From contig JAISYY010000199.1 of assembly GCA_031269635.1 (NCBI GenBank), forward strand, positions 1 to 10,828: 10,828 bases of DNA, given 5' to 3'. Shown here piece after piece: positions 1-6,436 of the stretch (its first letter is position 1; the number at the start of each line of letters is the position of its first letter). The stretch is from Tannerella sp. (GTDB lineage Bacteria; Bacteroidota; Bacteroidia; Bacteroidales; Tannerellaceae). The position numbers and the translations under genes are program-made. The notes beneath the pieces are model-generated. The model was not told the origin of the DNA, did no database searches, and was given only the letters and a program-made list of their open reading frames with translations.

Positions 1-1
1 G

Positions 2-223
2 TTTATGCTTGCGGAAGAAGGAAAACAGTATGCGTTCTATTTCGCCGGGACAAGCAATGAAATAACGATACAACTCCCCGCCGGGAATTTCCGCATACTC
101 ATGCTCGACCCGAAAACAACCTGGAGCCAATCTGTTTCCATCACACATTCAGGCGGCGTCTGCACGCTCAAGATGCCTCCCGAAATAACGAATGAAACAG
201 CCGTAGCCTTTTGCCGTTATTGA
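2..223 (+). CDS. C-terminal fragment of a secreted/glycoside-hydrolase-like protein (partial, 5' end outside window)
   Basis: An open frame runs in from the left edge (codon 2-4 is TTT, before the first ATG at 5) and stops at TGA 221-223, so this is the tail of a longer gene. The ATG at 5 is probably internal. The visible ~73 residues read as a small beta-rich domain, with EEGKQYAFYFAG, then ITIQLPAGNFRILMLDPKT, then a Thr/Val-rich strand ending in AVAFCRY. The pattern 'EGKQYAFYF...I.LPAG.....LDPKT' resembles the C-terminal beta-sandwich (putative collagen-binding-like) tails attached to Bacteroidota glycoside hydrolases and cellulase-like proteins. This is family-level pattern recognition only; the catalytic part is not visible, so no substrate can be given. 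No strong terminator follows directly; an AT-rich hairpin with a T-run lies about 250 bases downstream. Confidence 0.5.
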   Translation, partial: FMLAEEGKQYAFYFAGTSNEITIQLPAGNFRILMLDPKTTWSQSVSITHSGGVCTLKMPPEITNETAVAFCRY

Positions 224-245
224 CTGCCGAAAAAAGAACAGGGAA

Positions 246-383
246 ATATTTGTTATCTGATAGCAGGCGCGTTATTTTGTCATGAGATAGGGCGCCGTCT
301 AACAAATTTGACATACCTGTCACGGTAACTTGTTCGAAACTGCCCGGTAGATAATCGCTGGATAAATCCATTTCTTTTTTCAT
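246..383 (-). pseudogene. 5' remnant of an IS4/IS701-like DDE transposase
   Basis: Reading the minus strand from ATG at 383, about 46 codons resemble the N-terminus of IS4/IS701-type transposases: SSDYL near residues 8-12, then a TGMSNLLDGALSHDKITRLL stretch (residues 22-41). The 'TGLS.LLDG.ISHDKITRFL' block is characteristic of that family. Full-length members are several hundred residues, and no DDE catalytic domain follows. The frame instead runs on into antisense of the neighbouring gene and stops at 168-170, so homology probably ends near 246. A purine-rich AGCAGG lies just upstream of the ATG. I read it as a degraded 5' fragment of an insertion sequence, not a working gene. The family assignment is from memory of the motif; no terminal inverted repeats or target duplication could be identified. 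Confidence 0.55.
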
Positions 384-547
384 CCTGCTAAGTTAATTTT
401 TTTTCTTCGTACCCTAATTTTTTGTTTTCTGCTGCGACACTAAAAACAAAAAAAGCACTTAATCGTCTATTATTGTCTATCTCAGATTTATATAGACATT
501 TATTTTTTTTTCAATGAACTGATTAATAGTTATTTATCAGTATGTTG
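384..547. other. AT-rich intergenic spacer without a gene
   Basis: No credible coding frame is visible. The stretch is strongly AT-rich with several A/T homopolymers. It contains a repeated GTCTAT hexamer (465-470 and 475-480) and the inverted repeat described separately at 474-498. It separates the transposase remnant from the 3' end of the tRNA-His gene, so together with 224-383 it makes a non-genic stretch of roughly 320 bases. Confidence 0.7.
474..512 (+). terminator. Possible AT-rich hairpin terminator
   Basis: TGTCTAT (474-480) and ATAGACA (492-498) are perfect 7-base inverted repeats around an 11-base loop. On the plus strand they are followed by a T-rich tract (499-511). This layout fits an intrinsic terminator for the gene ending at 223, but the stem has only two G-C pairs and the distance is long. 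The T-run does not serve the minus-strand tRNA, whose 3' side reads A's here. It could equally be an insertion-related inverted repeat or chance in AT-rich DNA. Confidence 0.3.
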
Positions 548-622
548 GGTGAATGATGGGATTCGAACCCACGACCCTCGGAACCACAATCCGATGCTCT
601 AACCAGCTGAGCTACAATCACC
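548..622 (-). tRNA. tRNA-His (anticodon GTG)
   Basis: The minus strand folds as a complete cloverleaf. The acceptor strand GTGATTG is followed by U8-A9, a D-arm (GCTC...GAGC), an anticodon stem TCGGA/TCCGA around loop TTGTGGT (anticodon GTG at plus positions 585-587), and a T-arm GTGGG-TTCGAAT-CCCAT. The tRNA-His hallmark is present: an extra encoded G(-1) at 622 opposite discriminator C73 at 548. CCA is not encoded (the following bases are CAA), so it must be added by the CCA-adding enzyme. Acceptor pair 5:68 is a T-T mismatch (GTGATTG against CATTCAC). It is probably transcribed alone from the promoter at 673-702. Confidence 0.93.
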
Positions 623-660
623 GTATATGAACAAACGTCAGCTTATGATGCTGTCTTACT

Positions 661-692
661 AAAAAAACGCTGCAAAGATAGCGTTTTTTTTT
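661..692 (-). terminator. Intrinsic terminator of the ffh-folD operon
   Basis: AAAAAAACGCT (661-671) pairs with AGCGTTTTTTT (680-690) around an 8-base loop, and T's continue to 692. On the minus strand, coming from folD (stop at 722), it reads as an A-rich arm, an ACGCT/AGCGT core and a run of seven T's. That is the expected position, 30-60 bases past the stop codon. The symmetric A/T flanks would also allow termination in the other direction. The loop overlaps the -7 box of the tRNA-His promoter. Confidence 0.6.
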
Positions 693-702
693 ATTTCACA
701 AA
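673..702 (-). promoter_or_regulatory. Bacteroidota-type promoter for tRNA-His
   Basis: On the minus strand, TTTG (plus 699-702) is followed after 18 bases by TATCTTTG (plus 673-680). This matches the Bacteroidota -33 TTTG / -7 TAnnTTTG consensus, though the spacer is a base shorter than the usual 19-21. Transcription would begin near 667, giving a leader of about 45 bases before the tRNA 5' end at 622. The -7 box falls within the loop of the folD terminator hairpin, so the elements overlap physically. Confidence 0.6.
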
Positions 703-721
703 TATGCAGCGAAGAATATTT

Positions 722-1621
722 TTATTTGTATATCTCTTTTTTCGCCGCAAGCAGCGTGTTACGCATCAGTGAGACGATTGTCATGGGGCCTACACCGCCT
801 GGGACGGGTGTGATGTAGCTGCATTTGGGCGCTACTTCATGAAATGCGACATCGCCGGTCAGTTTATAGCCGCTTTTTGTGACGCTGCTTGGCAACCGTG
901 TTGTTCCGACATCAATCACGACCGCTTTGTCTTTTACCATATCGGCCTTTACAAATTCGGGAGTGCCTAATGCGACGATGATGATGTCCGCTTTGCTGCA
1001 TACTTCTTTCAGGTTTTCGGAACGGCTGTGGCAGATGGTTACCGTACAATCTCCGGGATATGATTTTTGCATCATCAGCATGGCGACGGGTTTTCCGACG
1101 ATGTTACTTCTTCCCAGTATGACGCAATGTTTGCCTTTTGTCTCAATCTCATAATATTTCAACAGTTCCGCTATACCTGCAGGCGTTGCCGATTTGAAAC
1201 ACGGCAGGCCGAGCGACAGGCGTCCGACATTAATCGGGTGAAATCCGTCGACGTCTTTCCGGTAGTCAATGGCTTCTATTACTTTTTGCGTTGCGATATG
1301 TTCCGGCAGGGGCAGTTGAACGATAAAACCATCAATGTCATCATTGCTATTAAGTTCTTCCACCTTGTCGAGGAGTTCCTTTTCCGTCACACTGTCCTCA
1401 TATCTTACAAGGCTTGAACGGAAACCAAGTTCTTCGCAGGTACGCACTTTGTGGGCCACATACGTTTCGCTGCCTCCGTCATGTCCGACCAGAATAGCGG
1501 CGAGGTGAGGGGTTTTCCCCCCGTCTTTTTTTATCTGCGCTACTTCCTCGGCTATTTCTTCTTTTATTTTTGCAGCTACCGCTTTGCCGTCTATGATTTT
1601 ATAAGATTGTTCTTCCATCAT
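722..1621 (-). CDS. folD: Bifunctional methylenetetrahydrofolate dehydrogenase / methenyltetrahydrofolate cyclohydrolase
   Basis: FolD is a cytosolic enzyme of one-carbon metabolism. It oxidises 5,10-methylene-THF to 5,10-methenyl-THF with NAD(P) and hydrolyses this to 10-formyl-THF, feeding purine and formyl-Met-tRNA synthesis. The 299-residue length is normal for the family. Visible motifs are the catalytic Y54/K58 pair (YVAHK), the QLPLP segment (102-106), the DVDGFHPIN folate-site motif (123-131), the nucleotide-binding turn GRSNIVGKP (170-178) and the C-terminal PGGVGPMT signature (about 270-277). The start is a double ATG (1621 and 1618), so initiation at the second Met is equally possible. 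It begins only 9 bases after the ffh stop, so the two genes are almost certainly cotranscribed from the ffh promoter. A hairpin terminator follows at 661-692. Confidence 0.97.
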   Translation of the reverse strand: MMEEQSYKIIDGKAVAAKIKEEIAEEVAQIKKDGGKTPHLAAILVGHDGGSETYVAHKVRTCEELGFRSSLVRYEDSVTEKELLDKVEELNSNDDIDGFIVQLPLPEHIATQKVIEAIDYRKDVDGFHPINVGRLSLGLPCFKSATPAGIAELLKYYEIETKGKHCVILGRSNIVGKPVAMLMMQKSYPGDCTVTICHSRSENLKEVCSKADIIIVALGTPEFVKADMVKDKAVVIDVGTTRLPSSVTKSGYKLTGDVAFHEVAPKCSYITPVPGGVGPMTIVSLMRNTLLAAKKEIYK

Positions 1622-1630
1622 GTTAATAAT

Positions 1631-2953
1631 TTACTTTTTGAACACAGGCATTCGATTGTTTCCTTTCGATGTTGTAATCATGCGCATCATTTTGCGCGTA
1701 TCGTCGAACTGTTTTATGAGTTTATTTACTTCCTGTACGGTTGTCCCGCTGCCTTTTGCTATGCGCTGGCGGCGCGAACCGTTCAATATCGTGGGATTAC
1801 CGCGTTCGTCGGGGGTCATTGAATGTATGATTGCTTCGATACCTTTAAAAGCATTCTCGTCCACATCAATATTTTTCATCATTTTGCTGACGCCCGGTAT
1901 CATGGATGCAAGATCTTTCAGGTTTCCCATTTTTTTGATTTGCTGAATCTGCCCCATGAAATCATTAAAGTCAAATTGATTTTTGGCCAATCTTTTCTGG
2001 ATGCGTTTGGCTTCTTCCTCGTCGTACTGTTCCTGGGCGCGTTCTACGAGCGATACAATATCGCCCATACCCAGGATGCGGTCTGCCATACGCTCGGGGT
2101 GAAACACGTCCAGGGCATCCATTTTTTCGCCGGTACCTACGAATTTGATAGGCTTGTCGACGATTGTACGTATGGAGAGCGCAGCGCCTCCGCGCGTATC
2201 GCCGTCGAGTTTTGTCAGGACGACGCCGTCGAAGTCAAGCCGGTCATTAAATTCCTTCGCCGTGTTGACGGCGTCCTGTCCGGTCATGGAATCGACGACA
2301 AACAGTATTTCGCCCGGATTAATGGCTTTCTTTATTGCAGCGATCTCCTGCATCATTTGTTCGTCCACGGCCAGACGTCCTGCGGTATCGACGATAACGA
2401 GGTCTTTGCCGGTTTTCTTTGCTTCGGCAATAGCATGTTGGGCGATTTCTACGGGTTTTTTATTTCCGTCTTCGGAATATACCGGTATCCCGGTCTGTTC
2501 GCCGAGTATGCGCAACTGTTCGATAGCAGCCGGGCGATAGACGTCACAAGCGGCTAACAAAGGGTTTTTGCCTTTTTTGCTTTTAAGCATATTGGCAAGT
2601 TTGCCGGCGAACGTCGTTTTACCGGAACCTTGAAGCCCGGACATCAGGATTACAGCCGGTGAACCTTTCAGATTTATGTCAACCGTAGCGCCACCCATTA
2701 ACGCCGTCAGTTCGTTATGCACGATCTTAACCATTAACTGGCTTGGTTTTACCGACGTAAGCACGTTTTGCCCCAGCGCTTTTTCCTTAACGGTATCGGT
2801 GAATTTTTTTGCTACTTTATAGTTAACATCGGCATCCAGCAAGGCACGGCGCACGTCTTTGAGCGTTTCCGCAACGTTTATTTCGGTGATCCTGCCTTCG
2901 CCCTTCAACAGCTTGAACGAACGTTCAAGCCTTTCACTCAAATTCTCAAACAT
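1631..2953 (-). CDS. ffh: Signal recognition particle GTPase Ffh (SRP54)
   Basis: Ffh binds SRP RNA and the signal sequences of nascent membrane proteins, then delivers ribosomes to the receptor FtsY. The 440-residue protein has all expected parts: the N-domain helical bundle (1-90, beginning MFENLSERLERS), the NG GTPase domain with P-loop GLQGSGKT (106-113), DVYRPAA, DTAGR, TKLDGD and the closing FVGTGEKMDALDVFHPERM loop, and a C-terminal Met-rich M domain with the RNA-binding SRRQRIAKGSG helix-turn. The start at 2953 is preferred over the in-frame ATG at 2995. The shorter form begins exactly like family members, and the longer form would start upstream of the predicted transcription start at about 2966. 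It is the first gene of the operon with folD. Confidence 0.97.
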   Translation of the reverse strand: MFENLSERLERSFKLLKGEGRITEINVAETLKDVRRALLDADVNYKVAKKFTDTVKEKALGQNVLTSVKPSQLMVKIVHNELTALMGGATVDINLKGSPAVILMSGLQGSGKTTFAGKLANMLKSKKGKNPLLAACDVYRPAAIEQLRILGEQTGIPVYSEDGNKKPVEIAQHAIAEAKKTGKDLVIVDTAGRLAVDEQMMQEIAAIKKAINPGEILFVVDSMTGQDAVNTAKEFNDRLDFDGVVLTKLDGDTRGGAALSIRTIVDKPIKFVGTGEKMDALDVFHPERMADRILGMGDIVSLVERAQEQYDEEEAKRIQKRLAKNQFDFNDFMGQIQQIKKMGNLKDLASMIPGVSKMMKNIDVDENAFKGIEAIIHSMTPDERGNPTILNGSRRQRIAKGSGTTVQEVNKLIKQFDDTRKMMRMITTSKGNNRMPVFKK

Positions 2954-2972
2954 ATTTTTTTGATTTTTGGGG

Positions 2973-3004
2973 CAAAGGTAGGGAAAATGGTGCAATATAG
3001 CAAA
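2973..3004 (-). promoter_or_regulatory. Promoter of the ffh-folD operon
   Basis: On the minus strand, TTTG (plus 3001-3004) is separated by exactly 20 bases from TACCTTTG (plus 2973-2980). This is a full match to the Bacteroidota -33/-7 consensus with ideal spacing. Transcription would begin near 2966, leaving a leader of about 12-15 bases before the ffh ATG at 2953. This placement helps decide the ffh start codon. Confidence 0.75.
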
Positions 3005-3085
3005 TTACTTGTACGTTAAAGGTAAAAAAAACGTAAATCGCATACATAGTGGTATATTGGATGTCGTTTTTTTTATTAATAATTA

Positions 3086-3093
3086 TACCTTTG
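3086..3093 (+). promoter_or_regulatory. -7 box of the promoter for the polyene-type biosynthetic operon
   Basis: TACCTTTG matches the TAnnTTTG -7 consensus perfectly and lies 26 bases before the ATG at 3120. That predicts a start near 3100 and an AT-rich leader of about 20 bases. No good -33 TTTG occurs at 19-21 bases upstream (the region reads ATGTCG); the nearest similar element is TTGG at 3057-3060, about 25 bases away. The weak -33 could mean low basal activity or help from an activator; this is inference. It faces away from the ffh promoter, with about 80 bases between the two -7 boxes. Confidence 0.55.
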
Positions 3094-3119
3094 CAGTCAT
3101 TTTGGTGAAATTTTAAGTA

Positions 3120-4487
3120 ATGGTGAAGACGAAGAAAAGCAAACAAGGTTTAGTTTATCGCTCTTTTCGGGCGTACGTACGTTTAGTGCATGATAAATTC
3201 TTTTACAGGAGGGTTCACATCATCGGTATGAGAAATATCCCTTCGGACGGTACGCCTATTTTGATTGTTTCAAATCATCAGAATTGTTTAAACGATCCGT
3301 TGGGCGTGATTTTGTCCTTTAAAGACAGAAAGCCGAATGCGATTGTACGTGCGGATGTTTTTGCCGTACATCCGATGATTGATAAGGTTCTGCGGAAGAT
3401 GGGCCTGTTGCCTGCCTACCGTCTTAATTTTGAAGGCGAAGAGTCGCTGGGTAAAAATAAAGATATATTTAAAGTTTCGGAGAGAGCGCTTGTCAATGGC
3501 CGGACGATATTGATCTATCCGGAAAGCGGACATCAGGATAAACACTGGCTTGGGGATTTTTCCCTGGGATATACGAAAATGGCTTTTGAAGCGGCTGAAC
3601 TTGATGATTTCCAGACGGAAATATTCATACTTCCCAGTTGCAATCACTATTCCGACTATTTTGATATTCAAAATGACATACTTGTTAAATTCGGTACGCC
3701 CGTTTCGATAAAGCCTTATTATGAGCTTTACAAGAGCAAACCCCGGACGGCTCAACGCCAGGTAAATGCTGTTGTGAGAGAACAGATTGAGGAAATGATG
3801 CTCAATATTACAGACCTTGACAATTACAGGGCGATTGATTTCTTACGTAATACGTACGGGTGGAAGTATGCTGCGGAGCTTGAATACGAAGCCGGTTATC
3901 TGCCCGGTAAACTGCTTGCCGACCGTGCTTTTTTTGAATACCTGGACAAGATGAAATCGAAGGATGAAGCCTTTGTTCAACAAATTTATGATGACGCGCT
4001 CAAGTATGAGGAGGATATAAAAAAGCTGAATATACGTGATGACTGTTTTGACCGTCTTCCGGGCTGGGGTATGATTGCCGCTTCGCTAATGGCATTGGTT
4101 GTCCTGTTTCCGGTGTGGCTGTTGTCATTGTGGCCGAATGTGATTATTTACAAGACGCCCGAACTGGTTATGCGCCATATAAAAGACAAGATGTTCCACA
4201 ATTCTTTTCTTTTCGGGATGAGCGTGCTGATAACGATGCCGGTATTGTATATCCTTTCTTTTCTTTTGGTCTGGATGTATGTAAATATTGCCGTTGCAGC
4301 CGTTTATGTGTTGATATTGCCGTATCTTGGCCTTTTTGCCTGGTATTACCGGAAATATTTTGTCAGGACATTACAGGATATACGTTTTCGCCATGCTGCC
4401 GGAACGAAGAAAATGGCCGGGAAAATAAGCGCATTGAGAGAATTTCGCGCAAAGATTTATGAACGATTAAATAAAATATTAGAATAA
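3120..4487 (+). CDS. PlsC-type lysophospholipid/glycerolipid acyltransferase with C-terminal membrane segments
   Basis: The N-terminal half is a PlsC-like acyltransferase domain, which transfers an acyl chain from ACP or CoA to a hydroxyl acceptor at the inner membrane. The catalytic motif is NHQNCLNDP with H53 and D59, an HX5D spacing instead of the classical HX4D; this variant occurs in Bacteroidota relatives. A YPESGHQDKHWLGDFSLG stretch (133-150) stands for the FPEG phosphate-binding block, and FILPSCNHYSDY follows as the fourth conserved region. Residues about 215-315 are a charged linker of unknown fold. Residues about 318-340 and 361-412 contain roughly three hydrophobic membrane helices. 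It is the first gene of the operon, with only 3 bases to the ketoacyl synthase start, so it probably acts on the product of that pathway and not in general phospholipid synthesis. Acceptor and acyl chain are unknown. Confidence 0.85.
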   Translation: MVKTKKSKQGLVYRSFRAYVRLVHDKFFYRRVHIIGMRNIPSDGTPILIVSNHQNCLNDPLGVILSFKDRKPNAIVRADVFAVHPMIDKVLRKMGLLPAYRLNFEGEESLGKNKDIFKVSERALVNGRTILIYPESGHQDKHWLGDFSLGYTKMAFEAAELDDFQTEIFILPSCNHYSDYFDIQNDILVKFGTPVSIKPYYELYKSKPRTAQRQVNAVVREQIEEMMLNITDLDNYRAIDFLRNTYGWKYAAELEYEAGYLPGKLLADRAFFEYLDKMKSKDEAFVQQIYDDALKYEEDIKKLNIRDDCFDRLPGWGMIAASLMALVVLFPVWLLSLWPNVIIYKTPELVMRHIKDKMFHNSFLFGMSVLITMPVLYILSFLLVWMYVNIAVAAVYVLILPYLGLFAWYYRKYFVRTLQDIRFRHAAGTKKMAGKISALREFRAKIYERLNKILE

Positions 4488-4490
4488 GAG

Positions 4491-5726
4491 ATGACTAAAA
4501 GAGTTGTTATAACAGGTATGGGAATATATTCCTGTCTGGGTAAAAACCTTACGGAAGTTCGGGATTCGCTGTACAGCGGCAGGTCAGGCATCGTCTTTGA
4601 CCCTGTCCGTAAAGAAATGGGATTTCGTTCGGCCTTGACCGTTGCTCTTGAAATCCCCGATTTGAAGGGCATTTTGAGTAGAAACCAGCGTGTTTTTATG
4701 CCGGAACAGGCCAAATATGCGTATGTGGCGACTGCGGAGGCGCTGGCTAATGCCGGACTGGATCAGGATTACCTTGATTCGCACGAGGTAGGTCTTTTTT
4801 ATGGGAACGACAGTAGCGCCGATGCGGTTGTGAAAAGCGTAGACACGATGCGGGAAAAGAAAGACACGACGCTTATCGGTTCGGGAGCGATTTTCCAGTC
4901 CATGAACTCTACCGTGACAATGAATCTTTCCTGTCTTTTCAAACTGAAAGGCATGAATATGACGGTTTCGGCCGCCTGTGCAAGCGGTTCCCATGCGATC
5001 GGCCTGGGTGCATTGCTGATACGGAACGGATTACAGGAGATTGTCGTTTGCGGCGGGGCGCAGGAAGTGAATCCGTTTTCGATAGGCAGTTTCGACGGGA
5101 TAAGTGCGTTCTCGATTCGTGAAAACGAGCCGGCCAAAGCTTCGCGCCCTTTCGACCGTGACCGTGACGGCCTGGTGCCCGGAGGCGGGGCGGCGACGGT
5201 GATTATCGAGGAATATGAATCTGCGGTGAGACGGGGCGCTCCAATCCTTGCGGAAGTACTGGGCTACGGCTTTTCGTCGAACGGCGATCACATTTCGGTG
5301 CCGAACGTGGACGGTCCCGCCCGTTCGCTCCGTATGGCGATCCGTGAATCGGGGATTGATCTCCGGCAGATTGGATATGTCAATGCACATGCTACTTCTA
5401 CGCCGCTCGGCGACCGGAATGAAGCGCGTGCGATAGATTCCGTGTTCGGCGATTATAAGCCGGAGGTTACATCTACCAAGTCGCAGACCGGACATGAAAT
5501 GTGGATGGCCGGGGCAAGCGAAATAATATATTCCATATTGATGATGAAAAATGAGTTTATCGCTCCTAATATAAACTTTGAAAATCCCGATGATGCGTCC
5601 GAAAAATTAAATATACCGGCCGAACGCATAGGAAAAAAATTTGACGTGTTCCTTTCCAATTCTTTCGGATTCGGAGGAACAAATTCAACGCTTATCATAA
5701 AGAATTTACAATTTAAAAACATATAG
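4491..5726 (+). CDS. Beta-ketoacyl-[ACP] synthase (type II PKS/aryl-polyene-like KS)
   Basis: A 411-residue FabB/FabF-type condensing enzyme that would extend an ACP-bound chain by two carbons with malonyl-ACP. The full active site is present: nucleophile C163 in SAACASGSH, H300 in NAHATSTPLGD, K330 and H335 in STKSQTGHEMWMAGASE, and the C-terminal glycine-rich loop SFGFGGTNS. The positions are nearly those of E. coli FabB (C163, H298, K328, H333), so it is a catalytic KS and not a chain-length factor. The TGHEMWMAGASE variant, in place of TGHSLGAAG, resembles KS proteins of aryl polyene and flexirubin clusters (recalled, not searched). Its place beside a private ACP and hotdog proteins argues for secondary metabolism and against being the housekeeping FabF. 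The ATG lies 3 bases after the previous stop. Confidence 0.9.
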   Translation: MTKRVVITGMGIYSCLGKNLTEVRDSLYSGRSGIVFDPVRKEMGFRSALTVALEIPDLKGILSRNQRVFMPEQAKYAYVATAEALANAGLDQDYLDSHEVGLFYGNDSSADAVVKSVDTMREKKDTTLIGSGAIFQSMNSTVTMNLSCLFKLKGMNMTVSAACASGSHAIGLGALLIRNGLQEIVVCGGAQEVNPFSIGSFDGISAFSIRENEPAKASRPFDRDRDGLVPGGGAATVIIEEYESAVRRGAPILAEVLGYGFSSNGDHISVPNVDGPARSLRMAIRESGIDLRQIGYVNAHATSTPLGDRNEARAIDSVFGDYKPEVTSTKSQTGHEMWMAGASEIIYSILMMKNEFIAPNINFENPDDASEKLNIPAERIGKKFDVFLSNSFGFGGTNSTLIIKNLQFKNI

Positions 5727-5741
5727 AAAACAATCTTATCA

Positions 5742-5987
5742 ATGGAAAAACAAAAATTAATTGAGAAAATAAATGAAGTTTTGGCCGGCGAATTTGAAGT
5801 GGAGGTTCGTGTAATCACTCCCGGTGCAAATATAAAGAAAACACTGCAACTCGACAGTCTGAGTCTTGTTGACATGGTTGCGCTGATTGAAGAAACGTTC
5901 GGTATTAGTATTAAAGGCGCCGAGATTGTAAATATCCTGACTTTCGACTCGCTGTATGAGTTTATTTACGACCGCATGCAAAAGTAA
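5742..5987 (+). CDS. Dedicated acyl carrier protein
   Basis: An 81-residue acidic helical protein with the phosphopantetheine attachment site LDSLSLVDM, where S39 would carry the 4'-phosphopantetheine arm. The flanking helices follow the ACP pattern: helix I MEKQKLIEKINEVLAGEF, helix II after the DSL motif, and helix III near LTFDSLYEFI. The motif departs from the DSLDTVE of housekeeping AcpP, as expected for a pathway-specific carrier. It starts 15 bases after the KS stop and ends 5 bases before the next gene. It probably shuttles the growing chain among the KS, the hotdog proteins and the acyltransferase. Confidence 0.92.
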   Translation: MEKQKLIEKINEVLAGEFEVEVRVITPGANIKKTLQLDSLSLVDMVALIEETFGISIKGAEIVNILTFDSLYEFIYDRMQK

Positions 5988-5992
5988 CGGCA

Positions 5993-6418
5993 ATGGCAGA
6001 AATCAAAGGCGAAGGCATAAAGGAGCTTATTCCGCAACGCGAGCCGATTATCATGGTTGACGCTTTTTATGGCGCAACCGAATCGGAAGCAGATACGGGA
6101 CTTGTTGTTTCGGACGACAACCTGTTCTGTAGCGAAGGATGCTTCACGGAACCGGGGTTGGTGGAACATATCGCACAGTCGGCTTCGGCTTTTGCCGGTT
6201 ATAAGGCAAAAATTGAAAATAAACCGGCGCCTGTTGGTTTCATCGGCGAGATTAGGGAGTTCCGCATACATTTTTTGCCGCATACCGGCGATAAATTATG
6301 CACGCATATTTGTATCATCACGGAAGCCCTTGGCGTTTCCCTGCTTACGGCCGAAACGAAGGTTAACGGAGCGGTTGCCGCCCGGTGCCGGATGAAGATT
6401 TTTATTAAACCGTCATGA
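5993..6418 (+). CDS. Hotdog-fold 3-hydroxyacyl-ACP dehydratase-like protein, glutamate-only half
   Basis: A 141-residue single hotdog protein of the FabZ/ApeP-like dehydratase group. Visible landmarks are the N-terminal IPQREPIIMVD (13-23), which corresponds to LPHRYPFLLVD of FabZ with His replaced by Gln15. A central helix PGLVEHIAQSASAFAGY (54-70) places E58 where FabZ has its catalytic Glu (EALAQ). GFIGEIREFRIHFLPHTGD is the family's later strand pair. The HFPG histidine loop is missing: the equivalent region reads DNLFCSEGCFTEPG without any His. It would dehydrate a 3-hydroxyacyl-ACP to an enoyl-ACP, possibly only together with the next protein, which has the complementary residue. It sits 5 bases after the ACP and 18 before the second hotdog gene. 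A non-catalytic thioester-binding role is possible. Confidence 0.78.
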   Translation: MAEIKGEGIKELIPQREPIIMVDAFYGATESEADTGLVVSDDNLFCSEGCFTEPGLVEHIAQSASAFAGYKAKIENKPAPVGFIGEIREFRIHFLPHTGDKLCTHICIITEALGVSLLTAETKVNGAVAARCRMKIFIKPS

Positions 6419-6436
6419 CGGAAAATAGATGATGTT

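Noticed and set aside
168..245. Continuation of the minus-strand frame beyond the transposase-like block
   Set aside because: It is largely antisense to the end of the left partial gene (up to 223) and no longer resembles a transposase, so it was left out of the remnant.
262..297. GGCGC...GCGCC inverted repeat as a terminator of the left gene
   Set aside because: The stem is only 5-6 bases with a loop of about 20 and no T-run follows.
1823..2557. Long 244-codon plus-strand open frame
   Set aside because: It lies fully antisense to ffh, whose GTPase motifs are all intact. Its Phe/Cys/His-rich composition is typical of an antisense shadow.
2954..2995. 14-residue N-terminal extension of Ffh from the ATG at 2995
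   Set aside because: The extension overlaps the -7 box at 2973-2980 and would begin upstream of the predicted transcription start. Ffh proteins begin at MFENL.
3013..3024. Second minus-strand -7-like box TACCTTTA upstream of ffh
   Set aside because: It deviates at the last base of the consensus, has no checked -33 partner, and the consensus pair at 2973-3004 is better placed.
3171..3181. CGTACGTACG palindrome inside the acyltransferase gene
   Set aside because: It is a short alternating repeat within a coding frame without partner sites, so it is most likely chance.
4584..5495. Several minus-strand open frames of 110-155 codons
   Set aside because: They are antisense to the ketoacyl synthase, overlap each other in different frames, and have basic low-information sequences without motifs.
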